A DNA stretch of 64,000 nt from Chryseobacterium bernardetii (GTDB lineage: Bacteria > Bacteroidota > Bacteroidia > Flavobacteriales > Weeksellaceae): assembly GCF_003815975.1 (NCBI RefSeq), contig NZ_CP033932.1:4817501-4881500 (forward strand), in the 5' to 3' direction. The position numbers and the translations under genes were made by a program. Each line of letters opens with the position of its first letter. The stretch's first letter is position 1. Below the pieces are notes generated by a model. It was given only the letters and a program-made list of their open reading frames with translations. It had not been told where the DNA came from and searched no databases. Positions 54,748-62,511 of this stretch are shown piece after piece.

Positions 54748-55707
54748 ATGAAACCTCCCTATACCATTACAGACACCATTTTATTTTTAGTGGCTTCTAT
54801 TTCTGAAAAAATAGGAGAAATCAATGCTTCACATCTGTATAAACCTGTCACTGAATTAAGGAAAAAGAACAGGATCAAAACCATTCAGTCTTCCCTGGAA
54901 ATTGAAGGAAATACTATTACTGAAGAGCAGATAACTGCATTACTGGAAAATAAAAGAGTTATAGCTCCCCAAAAAGATATTCTTGAAGTTCAGAATGCGA
55001 TACAGGTATATGAAGAAATCAATAAGCTGAATCCTTATCACTTAAAAGACTTAGAAAAAGCGCATTCTATTCTGATGAAAGGACTGGTTGCTTATCCCGG
55101 TAAGTTAAGAACCACTAATGTAGGAATCATTAAGGGTTCGAAAGTAGAACATATAGCACCGGGAGGCTCCATGGTAAAAGGATTGATGAAAGACCTTTTT
55201 GCTTATCTGAAAAAAGACAAAGACCTGATTTTAATTAAAAGCTGTGTCTTCCACTATGAGTTTGAATTTATACATCCTTTTACAGATGGCAATGGAAGAA
55301 TGGGCAGACTGTGGCAGACTTTAATTCTGATGCAGCAATATCCTGTATTTGAATATCTGCCCGTAGAAGCTCTCATCAAACAAAAACAGGCCGAATACTA
55401 TCATACATTATCAGAATCTGATAACGCAGGCAATTCTACTCCTTTTATAGAATTTATGCTCGGTATTATTCTCGAATCTTTACAGGAACTTCTTCAATCT
55501 CAAAATAAAACATTGTATACAGAAGACAGAATTTTCTTATTTAAAGAGAAAGTAAAACAAAAAAAATTCAGCAGGAAAGACTATATGCAGAACTTCAGAA
55601 GCATTTCTGCTCCCACCGCAAGCAGAGACCTGAAATGGGCTGTTGAACAGGGTATTTTATTAAAATCCGGAGAACAGAGGTTGACAGAATATTGGTTTAA
55701 AGAATGA
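54748..55707 (+). CDS. Fic family protein (AMPylase with C-terminal DNA-binding helix)
   Basis: The 319-residue protein has a Fic active site HPFTDGNGRMGR beginning at residue 176, with His and the anion-binding GNGRMGR intact. The inhibitory helix motif SSLEIEGN is at about 48-55, as in class II Fic proteins. The C-terminal 70 residues include a winged-helix-like domain (KKFSRKDYMQNFRSISAPTA). The ATG at 54748 is preferred over TTG at 54718. It may modify a target protein and bind its own operator. The protein resembles widespread Fic regulators in Bacteroidota genomes; whether it is toxin-like is unknown. Confidence 0.85.
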   Translation: MKPPYTITDTILFLVASISEKIGEINASHLYKPVTELRKKNRIKTIQSSLEIEGNTITEEQITALLENKRVIAPQKDILEVQNAIQVYEEINKLNPYHLKDLEKAHSILMKGLVAYPGKLRTTNVGIIKGSKVEHIAPGGSMVKGLMKDLFAYLKKDKDLILIKSCVFHYEFEFIHPFTDGNGRMGRLWQTLILMQQYPVFEYLPVEALIKQKQAEYYHTLSESDNAGNSTPFIEFMLGIILESLQELLQSQNKTLYTEDRIFLFKEKVKQKKFSRKDYMQNFRSISAPTASRDLKWAVEQGILLKSGEQRLTEYWFKE

Positions 55708-55929
55708 TGATGTAATTCCTTTTATTTTTGTGATATGAAGATTAAGGAGATAGCCCAAGACTATTGCTTTGGATTTAAATTCATAGTTTATTTTCATATA
55801 CATGTTTTAAAAAATATTTTCAACATTTATATTCAAAATTTCCATAATAAACTGATATTTTCAACATAATTATGCCAAAGTTTTTACTATTTTTAAAGTT
55901 GAATTAAATTCGCTTTAGTAAATAATACC
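55708..55929. other. AT-rich intergenic region
   Basis: No gene is visible. It should carry the promoter of the MazG-like gene, but no clear TAnnTTTG was identified. Confidence 0.4.
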
Positions 55930-56256
55930 ATGATAGATAAAAGTACAATAGAAAAGCTTATAAAATTTCGTGATGACAGAGACTGGGAACAGTTTCATAA
56001 TTCAAAAGATTTAGCAGTCGCTTTATCTATTGAAGCTTCTGAGCTGTTAGAAATATTCTTATGGAAGGAAAACGAAGATTTTGATCAAGATAAATTAGAA
56101 GAAGAATTAGCAGATGTATTTATGTATGGTTTACTCCTTGCAAATAAAAATAATATAGATATCAATAGCATTATTTTAAAGAAATTACAGAGAAATAACG
56201 AAAAATATCCTGTAGAAAAAGCAAAAGGAAAATCAAATAAGTACGATGATTTGTAG
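55930..56256 (+). CDS. MazG-like nucleotide pyrophosphohydrolase
   Basis: The 108-residue all-alpha protein has the MazG-type acidic metal-binding pattern: IEASELLEIFLW (about 37-48) and KLEEELADVFMYGLLLANK (about 57-75). It should hydrolyse nucleoside triphosphates to monophosphate and pyrophosphate. Its stop is nine bases before the next gene, so it is probably co-transcribed with the GIY-YIG/helicase/S24 protein. Nucleotide-degrading enzymes next to a defence-type helicase suggest a depletion strategy, but this is inference. Confidence 0.85.
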   Translation: MIDKSTIEKLIKFRDDRDWEQFHNSKDLAVALSIEASELLEIFLWKENEDFDQDKLEEELADVFMYGLLLANKNNIDINSIILKKLQRNNEKYPVEKAKGKSNKYDDL

Positions 56257-56264
56257 TACAAGAA

Positions 56265-58442
56265 ATGAAGAATTTTACAATTACAGAGGAATACGATTTT
56301 GATCACCTCATAGAAACAAAAATAAATAACAATCACAAAGACTACTTATCCTGGCCAATAGTTTATTTTTTGAAAAATAAAAAAACTAAAGCAGCTTATA
56401 TAGGAGAAACTACAGATGTATTAACGAGAATAAATACCCATTTAAAGTCAGATGAAAAGAAACATCTTTCATCAGTAAATCTTATATTAAGCAATTTATT
56501 TCACAAATCCGCAACTTTAGATTTAGAATCAAATCTTATAAAATACATTTCTGCTGACGGGCAGTACACATTGCAAAACGGTAATCTTGGTGTTTCCAAT
56601 CATCAATATCATGAAAAGAAAGTATATTGGAATTTATTCAAGGATATCTGGGATGAACTGAGACAGCTAGGTATATCCCGACACTCTCTGGATTTTATCA
56701 ATAACTCAGATCTTTTCAAATATTCTCCTTATAAATCTCTCTCCAAAGAACAAATCAAGGGATTGAAAATGATTCTAAACTGTTTGTTGGATGAAAATGC
56801 TAAAGTTAGTCTTATTCATGGAGGAGCCGGAACTGGTAAATCTATTTTAGCAATTTTTTTATTTAAACTATTGAAAACAAATTTAGAGGATTTCAACTAT
56901 GCTGATTTTGATGAAGATGATGAAGACCTTTTCCTCTTATTAAAAAGAGTAAAAGAGAAATACACAGATTTGAATATGGCATTGGTTATTCCAATGGCAT
57001 CATTCAGAAAAACGATTTCTAATGTTTTTAAGAATGTAAACGGATTATCACAAAAGATGGTAATAGGACCTTCAGATTTAGCACAAAATAAATATGACCT
57101 TATCATCGTTGACGAAGGGCATCGCTTAAGAAGGAGAGTAAATTTAGGTTCATACTTTGGAACATTCGATCGTAACTGTGAAAAGCTAGGTTTAGATAAA
57201 TTTACCGCATCGGAATTGGATTGGGTTATACTGCAAAGTACTAAATCTATTATTTTCTATGATCAGTATCAATCTATAAAACCTTCAGATACTCTTAAAG
57301 AAAGTTTTAAAAAATTAGAATTGGCCCCTTCAACGCGTGTTGAGAAATTAAAAACTCAGCTTCGGGTACGTGGTGGAAATAATTATATAAAGTTAATTCA
57401 TAAAATTTTTGATGCACCTTCTACGCTTTCCTTACACCCCTATAAAACAAAAGATTACGAATTCTATCTTTTTGATGATTTATCTGAAATGATTAATAAA
57501 ATAAAAGAGAAAAACGAACTTTATGGTTTATCCAGAATGGTAGCAGGATATGCCTGGGAATGGGTTTCAAATAAAAACACTGAAGCTTATGATATTGTTA
57601 TTGGTGAAAATCAGTTAAAATGGAACAGTATTTCTGTAGATTGGGTAAATTCACCTAATTCTATCAATGAGGTAGGGTGCATTCATACCACACAAGGTTA
57701 TGATTTGAATTATACAGGAGTCATTATAGGCCCTGAATTGGACTATGATTTTACATCTAAAAAACTAACTGTTGATAAACAAAAGTACAGAGATAAAAAT
57801 GGTAAAAACTCAATTCAAAACGAAGAAGAATTACTAGATTTCATCATTAATATTTACAAAACAATATTGTTAAGAGGTATAGAAGGTACTTACATTTATG
57901 TATGTAATGAAAATTTGAGACGCTTTCTCCAGCAGTTTGTTCCAACTTTTAATCCTTCTTATACTGAGGAGAAATTAATAAAATTTTCCAATACTCCTAC
58001 GGAAAACTCAATTCCTTTCTACGATCTAAATATTGCGGCAGGCTCTTTTTCTGAATTGCAGGAATTAGAGAATGTAAAATATATAGAACTGGATAGTCTA
58101 GAAAATAGAGATGATTATTTTGCATGCACTGTTATAGGTGAATCTATGAACAAAATCATTCCTAATGGGAGTATTTGTTTGTTCAAAAAATATAGCGGAG
58201 GTTCTCGTAATGGCTTAATCACTCTAGTTGAAGGAAGAAACATTACTGACTTAGAATTTGGAAGTAATTACACTATTAAAGAGTATTCCAGCAAAAAAAT
58301 CACTGATGAAGAAGGGTGGCATCATGAAGAAATAGTATTGCTACCTCAATCCTACGATTCTAATTTTGAGCCTATCATTCTTAGAGATGAGGAAACGATT
58401 GATTTTAAAACTCTAGGGATTTTTGTAAAGGTATTGAAGTAG
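56265..58442 (+). CDS. GIY-YIG nuclease / DUF2075 helicase / S24 peptidase fusion
   Basis: The 725-residue protein joins three parts. Residues about 30-105 are a GIY-YIG-like nuclease (VYFLKN, YIGET at 45, catalytic-type Glu near 89 in LESNLIKYI). Residues about 155-560 are a DUF2075/SF1-like ATPase, with Walker A HGGAGTGKS at about 185-193, Walker B DLIIVDEGHRLRR at about 280, and a C-terminal helicase block QGYDLNYTGVIIGPE. Residues about 600-720 are a LexA/S24 serine-peptidase-like domain with Ser627 in GESMNKIIP and Lys672 in NYTIKEY. No signal or membrane helix is present. An ATPase that carries a self-cleaving damage-sensor domain fits a phage-triggered switch; this is inference. Confidence 0.8.
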   Translation: MKNFTITEEYDFDHLIETKINNNHKDYLSWPIVYFLKNKKTKAAYIGETTDVLTRINTHLKSDEKKHLSSVNLILSNLFHKSATLDLESNLIKYISADGQYTLQNGNLGVSNHQYHEKKVYWNLFKDIWDELRQLGISRHSLDFINNSDLFKYSPYKSLSKEQIKGLKMILNCLLDENAKVSLIHGGAGTGKSILAIFLFKLLKTNLEDFNYADFDEDDEDLFLLLKRVKEKYTDLNMALVIPMASFRKTISNVFKNVNGLSQKMVIGPSDLAQNKYDLIIVDEGHRLRRRVNLGSYFGTFDRNCEKLGLDKFTASELDWVILQSTKSIIFYDQYQSIKPSDTLKESFKKLELAPSTRVEKLKTQLRVRGGNNYIKLIHKIFDAPSTLSLHPYKTKDYEFYLFDDLSEMINKIKEKNELYGLSRMVAGYAWEWVSNKNTEAYDIVIGENQLKWNSISVDWVNSPNSINEVGCIHTTQGYDLNYTGVIIGPELDYDFTSKKLTVDKQKYRDKNGKNSIQNEEELLDFIINIYKTILLRGIEGTYIYVCNENLRRFLQQFVPTFNPSYTEEKLIKFSNTPTENSIPFYDLNIAAGSFSELQELENVKYIELDSLENRDDYFACTVIGESMNKIIPNGSICLFKKYSGGSRNGLITLVEGRNITDLEFGSNYTIKEYSSKKITDEEGWHHEEIVLLPQSYDSNFEPIILRDEETIDFKTLGIFVKVLK

Positions 58443-58472
58443 TAATTGTTTTCTTTTATATATATATTTTAA

Positions 58473-58505
58473 AAACCTTCTAAAAAGATTAGAAGGTTTA
58501 TTTTA
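58473..58505 (+). terminator. Intrinsic terminator between the helicase and the OLD nuclease gene
   Basis: AAACCTTCTAA (58473-58483) pairs perfectly with TTAGAAGGTTT (58489-58499). It separates the two units, so the OLD gene likely needs its own promoter. Confidence 0.7.
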
Positions 58506-58593
58506 TGAAAACACTGGAAATAGTTCTATTTTATCAAATTATAATAGTTATTGTAATTATGGAATCCCGTAAGGTATAATAAATAGTCTGAAA

Positions 58594-58601
58594 TATATTT
58601 G
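58594..58601 (+). promoter_or_regulatory. Promoter -7 element of the OLD nuclease gene
   Basis: TATATTTG fits TAnnTTTG and ends 13 bases before the ATG at 58615. With the terminator upstream it indicates an independent transcription unit. Confidence 0.55.
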
Positions 58602-58614
58602 AAAAAAAATCATT

Positions 58615-60363
58615 ATGAAAATAATTTCTTTTGGAGTAAATAATTTTAGAAGAATTTCAGGTGGAATTGAAAGAAATACAATTGAATTTAATAATTCAAA
58701 TACAATATTTCTTCTCGGACAAAATAATGTTGGAAAGTCTAGTTTTTTAAAAGCATATGAATTTTTTCATAATAATACTAGCCCAACATATGAAGATATT
58801 TACAGGATGGATCCTAATAACATAATTGAATTTGAAATGGTATTCGAACTTGATGAATATGATTTTAAAAAAGAAGCCATAAAAAATAAAAAAGAAGGAT
58901 TAAAGAAATGGTTGAATGAAAAAAATCATCTTAAAATAAAGAGAATTTTCAAACCTAAAGATGGTGCAAAAATAACTTTTGAAAAAACAGAGAATTTAAC
59001 TTGGAACTATAATACTTTAGAATGGGAAGTTAAAAACTATGGAGGTATTGGTCTTGATAGTGTTTTCCAAGCCGCATTGCCAAAACCTATATTCATAAAA
59101 GCTATGCCAACTGAAGCAGAAGGAGAAGCAATTATTAATGAGATTCTAAAACAAAAAGCAAATACAAAATTAGAAGATAAAGACCACCAAGAACTTAAAG
59201 AGGCACAATTAAAAATTCAAGAGTTACAGGATAAACTCTACAATCCGACTTCGATTAAAGCTTACAAAGAAGAAGTTAATAAATATTTCCAATCGCTTTT
59301 TCCTAACTCCAAAATTGAGCTAAGTGAAAAAGATAAAACTAAGTGGACAGAGAATTCTATAGGAAAAAGTTTTGGAATTCACTTTGAACATAATGATTCT
59401 GGAGGTGAAAAAGATGAAACTATACCTACAAGTCATGATCGAATAGGACATGGAGCAGTTCGATCCGCAATTTTCTCTTTATTGTTAATGAAAGATGTTG
59501 CTGAGGAATTTGAAAGAATAGACAATAGAAAAGATTATATTGTTTTGTTTGAGGAACCTGAATTATTTTTACATCCAAAATTAATGAAGCAACTCCGCAC
59601 ATTAATCTATAAAGTTAGTGAGGCAGACTCTCCATATCAAATACTTTGTGCTTCACATTCACCACAAATGATTGATATTACAAAAGAAAAATCCTCATTA
59701 GTTAGAATGGTTAAAGACGCTGAAGGAACTAAATTATTTCAGATTAACGATGAGTTTTTAAAGGAATCTAAAAACTTAAAAACAAAAGAGCAATTAAAAC
59801 AAGAAATGAATGAGGTATTAAGATTTAACCCTTTTATTTGTGAATCTTTTTATGCGGATGAAGTTATTTTAATAGAAGGGCTTACAGAAGAAATTATTTT
59901 AAGAGGCTACTTTAATGAGATACAAACTGATAAAGACATTTTTGTTGTTAATTGTGGTACTGTTAATAATATTCCTTTTTTTCAGAAAATATTTTCACAA
60001 TTTAATATTAAGTATCATGTAATATGTGATACGGATTCAGCAGAAATGAAGGAATGTGATGAAAATAATTTAATACAATTTGAATCAGGAATTCAAAAGG
60101 CGATTTACCAACAAATTAAATCAGATTATGAAAAACAAAATTATATATGTGGCTTATTTCAAGTAAATATTCCAACTTTTGAACCCTTTCACCAATGTGA
60201 AAACATACCTCAAAATCTGAGATATAAAGAATATCCAAAAACAGATGGTAAACCATACAATGCTAATTTATATTGGAAAGAAGTACTTCAGCCTAACTTA
60301 GGAACAAAAGAAATTAATCAAGTCCCAATAATAAATTTTCTAGAGAATATTACTGCTCACTAA
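58615..60363 (+). CDS. OLD-family ATP-dependent endonuclease
   Basis: The 582-residue protein has an N-terminal ABC/SMC-like ATPase (Walker A GQNNVGKS at 35-42, Walker B YIVLFEEPELFLHP at about 307-320, switch histidine in ASHSPQM). A C-terminal Toprim nuclease domain follows (acidic EGLTEE at about 421 and CDTDSAE at about 471). Such proteins, including P2 OLD and GajA of Gabija, cut DNA and act in phage defence. It is downstream of a helicase-type gene, resembling Gabija in parts but with a DUF2075 rather than UvrD-type helicase. The gene is AT-rich compared with the polyketide operon, suggesting transfer. Confidence 0.85.
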   Translation: MKIISFGVNNFRRISGGIERNTIEFNNSNTIFLLGQNNVGKSSFLKAYEFFHNNTSPTYEDIYRMDPNNIIEFEMVFELDEYDFKKEAIKNKKEGLKKWLNEKNHLKIKRIFKPKDGAKITFEKTENLTWNYNTLEWEVKNYGGIGLDSVFQAALPKPIFIKAMPTEAEGEAIINEILKQKANTKLEDKDHQELKEAQLKIQELQDKLYNPTSIKAYKEEVNKYFQSLFPNSKIELSEKDKTKWTENSIGKSFGIHFEHNDSGGEKDETIPTSHDRIGHGAVRSAIFSLLLMKDVAEEFERIDNRKDYIVLFEEPELFLHPKLMKQLRTLIYKVSEADSPYQILCASHSPQMIDITKEKSSLVRMVKDAEGTKLFQINDEFLKESKNLKTKEQLKQEMNEVLRFNPFICESFYADEVILIEGLTEEIILRGYFNEIQTDKDIFVVNCGTVNNIPFFQKIFSQFNIKYHVICDTDSAEMKECDENNLIQFESGIQKAIYQQIKSDYEKQNYICGLFQVNIPTFEPFHQCENIPQNLRYKEYPKTDGKPYNANLYWKEVLQPNLGTKEINQVPIINFLENITAH

Positions 60364-60384
60364 TCACATTTTTATAAGTATTAC

Positions 60385-60416
60385 AAAAAAGGTTCAGCGT
60401 GTGCTGAACCTTTTTA
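60385..60416. terminator. Bidirectional terminator between the OLD gene and the XRE gene
   Basis: AAGGTTCAGC (60389-60398) pairs perfectly with GCTGAACCTT (60403-60412) around GTGT, with A and T runs on both sides. Confidence 0.8.
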
Positions 60417-60425
60417 TATCTTAAA

Positions 60426-60836
60426 TTATCTCTTTTCAATCAACCTCTCCAGCCTCCCCATCATCTCATCCTTCTCCTTCAGCATTCTTTCATAAAGTTC
60501 CATCTTTTCTTCATGCATTTTCAGAATAGCTTCTACCGGATTAAAAACAGGATGTATGTTAATTGCTGAAGCTCCTTCTTTGAAATCAGTAAAAGTATTA
60601 GAAATAATATTCACCGCCTGCTCCTCATCAAAATTCTGAAACGCTTCCACCGGAATTTTCAATACTTCAGAAATTCTTTTCAGTAAAGGGTCTTCAATAA
60701 TTTCTTTCTGTTCCAGCAGAGAGACTTTCTTCTGGTTCCAGTCGTCCCCAAGGTCAAGAGCCAGTGCTTCCTGCTTAATGCCCAGCATTTCCCTGAATCG
60801 TTTTACATTGCGGCCCTGATGTATTTTGTGTTCCAT
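60426..60836 (-). CDS. XRE-family helix-turn-helix regulator with coiled-coil tail
   Basis: The 136-residue protein has an XRE-type helix-turn-helix (about residues 8-68: RNVKRFREMLGIKQEALALD, KKVSLLEQKEIIEDPLLKRI) followed by a long charged coiled-coil helix from about 105 to the end (KMELYERMLKEKDEMMGRLE). It is convergent with the OLD gene. It could regulate nearby island genes, but it has its own well-spaced upstream region, so no direct link is shown. Confidence 0.85.
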   Translation of the reverse strand: MEHKIHQGRNVKRFREMLGIKQEALALDLGDDWNQKKVSLLEQKEIIEDPLLKRISEVLKIPVEAFQNFDEEQAVNIISNTFTDFKEGASAINIHPVFNPVEAILKMHEEKMELYERMLKEKDEMMGRLERLIEKR

Positions 60837-61098
60837 GATAAATCAACATTTATGAGGTTTAAATATAGAAAAATATTTAGAAAAAACACCTTTCTAAAAC
60901 AGTATAAATTACAATATCTGTTCTTCAGGTTTCTGCCCTGAAACCGCTCTCCTCTCCTCTTTCACTATTTTCTTTTTTATACCATCTTTTTTACTTCAAA
61001 AAGGCAGAAAAAACAAATCTCATTATCCTGTTTTCATGATCTGATGAACACCCACCAAAAAATTCACACAGTGTTGATTTTATAACCCCTACACTCCC

Positions 61099-61106
61099 TA
61101 TCTTTG
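61099..61106 (+). promoter_or_regulatory. Promoter -7 element of the 167-residue protein gene
   Basis: TATCTTTG fits TAnnTTTG, with TTG at 61074-61076 as a -33 element 22 bases upstream. The ATG follows 31 bases later. Confidence 0.6.
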
Positions 61107-61137
61107 ATTCTACAAACAATCAAAAAAACACAATATT

Positions 61138-61641
61138 ATGGCACTAGACAATTTAATTAGTGTAAGCTTTTCAGAAAGCGATTTACAAACCATTGACAAA
61201 GCAATTCAGGACATCCAGACCGTCCTTACAGGCAAAACCATCAACCTCACCCCGGACCAGAGACAGCAATACGGAAGAATTGCAGAACAAAACAAACTCT
61301 TCGTGAATAAAGCCAAAACCTATATGGAACAAAATGCTCAGTATGTTCCGGGATTCCTTGATAAAGCAGAATTCGACAGAGATTATATCGCAAGAGAACA
61401 GATAGAACAGCGCTTACAGCTATTAGATTCACTGGTAGAACAGCTTTCTGACACCAAAGTATTGCTGGATCATGATAATTATCACAATGCCATCAGTTTC
61501 TACCGAAGCGTCAGATACCTTTCTGAAGAAAATGTACCTGGTACCAATGTGATTTACGAAGGGATGAAACAGTTTTTTGTAGCGGGACAGACTTCAGGAC
61601 AAACTGAAACCCCTCCACCCACTTCAAATAATAATCAGTAA
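61138..61641 (+). CDS. Conserved-looking hypothetical protein
   Basis: The 167-residue soluble protein is largely helical and charged (LDNLISVSFSESDLQTIDKA at the start), with a Pro/Thr/Asn-rich tail. I do not recognise a family. It has a clean promoter and a terminator hairpin (AGCAC/GTGCT, 61662-61679), so it is a real single-gene unit. The helical layout could suit a structural or sequestering role, but there is no evidence. It sits between the defence-type genes. Confidence 0.7.
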   Translation: MALDNLISVSFSESDLQTIDKAIQDIQTVLTGKTINLTPDQRQQYGRIAEQNKLFVNKAKTYMEQNAQYVPGFLDKAEFDRDYIAREQIEQRLQLLDSLVEQLSDTKVLLDHDNYHNAISFYRSVRYLSEENVPGTNVIYEGMKQFFVAGQTSGQTETPPPTSNNNQ

Positions 61642-61660
61642 GAATAAACACTTTTTTTGA

Positions 61661-61685
61661 GAGCACCTGAAAGCGTGCTTTTTCT
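61661..61685 (+). terminator. Terminator after the 167-residue protein gene
   Basis: AGCAC (61662-61666) pairs with GTGCT (61675-61679) over an eight-base loop, followed by TTTTTC. Confidence 0.5.
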
Positions 61686-61715
61686 GTTCTCACCTGTTTA
61701 CTATATTTTGGTTGG

Positions 61716-61880
61716 AAATCGCAAAGGCGCAAGTCCTTAATTATAATGACGTTTTTTAAGGCGCAAGGATTTTATCTCCGATAAAATTTTTATATCCTAA
61801 TACACTCACTTGCTGAAAATCTTTGATTTTCTTGCGACTTAAAAAAAGATCAATATTTAAAACTTTGCGACTTTGCGTTT
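61716..61880. repeat. 165-bp MITE/REP-like element
   Basis: The ends are imperfect inverted repeats: AAATCGCAAAGGCGCAAG (61716-61733) and the reverse complement ACTTTGCGACTTTGCGTTT (61862-61880). Inside lies an AAGGCGCAAGG repeat and a TTTTATC/GATAAAA hairpin. Such GCAAAG-rich inverted repeats are common in Chryseobacterium intergenic regions; no ORF is present. Confidence 0.55.
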
Positions 61881-62080
61881 AAAACAAAATAATAAGCCAT
61901 TGTATCTGAAGAAGTAGGATATTTTTAAAACGAAAAGACCTTATTGATCAGAATTTATGATTAGGGAGCAAAGGAATGGTGGCTGCGCCACTGATGAAGC
62001 CAGGTGGATAGTGCACATGATTCTTATAATAGTATTTTAATCCTCTTACCTCCTTTACTAAACCCTCCAGGTAGTATAGC

Positions 62081-62263
62081 AACGGTCTCTCCCCCCTTTG
62101 ATAACGGTCTCCACCCCCTTATATAAGCACCCGGAGCCCCTTAACCAACCCCCTCTACCCCCTTACCCAAGGGGGTAAAGCCCCTTCTCAAAGGGGGTGG
62201 AGACCGTTCATAAAGTCCCTTCAGAGGCTTGTTGAAGGGGCTGAAGGGGCTTTGAAAGGGGCT
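62081..62263. repeat. GC-rich inverted and tandem repeat block
   Basis: Two 22-base copies begin AACGGTCTC (62081 and 62103). An inverted copy lies at 62191-62208, and three short AAGGGGCT copies follow at 62235-62263. The arms can form a long hairpin of about 100 bases. It is far richer in G+C than its surroundings. Confidence 0.55.
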
Positions 62264-62511
62264 GAAATTATTTCTGAGCAATATTTTTAGTGATTTTAAA
62301 GAAAATTTACGTTTTCCCGTAAGCGGGAGCTAAAGATTTTTACTATCATTGTATTCTATAAACAAAATAATCATGAAAATACCAGTTCATCTCTTTATAT
62401 GATGGTATAAAAGATATTCAGCATTTACTTAAGAATAATTTAAGCCAATAAAGGCTCTGTTACTAGCTAACAGATCATTTATGATATGGCTGTCAGAAAC
62501 TAAAAACCAAT
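62264..62511. other. Upstream region of mcrB
   Basis: No gene is visible. A short hairpin, CCCGTAAGCGGG, lies near 62318. The promoter of the McrB-type gene should be here, but no clear TAnnTTTG site was found. Confidence 0.35.

Noticed and set aside
55930..60363. Classical Gabija (GajA-GajB)
   Set aside because: The OLD gene is GajA-like, but the helicase is a DUF2075 fusion rather than a UvrD-like GajB, and a terminator separates them.
61900..62300. CRISPR array
   Set aside because: The repeats are few, unequal, partly inverted and lack regular spacers; no cas gene is present.
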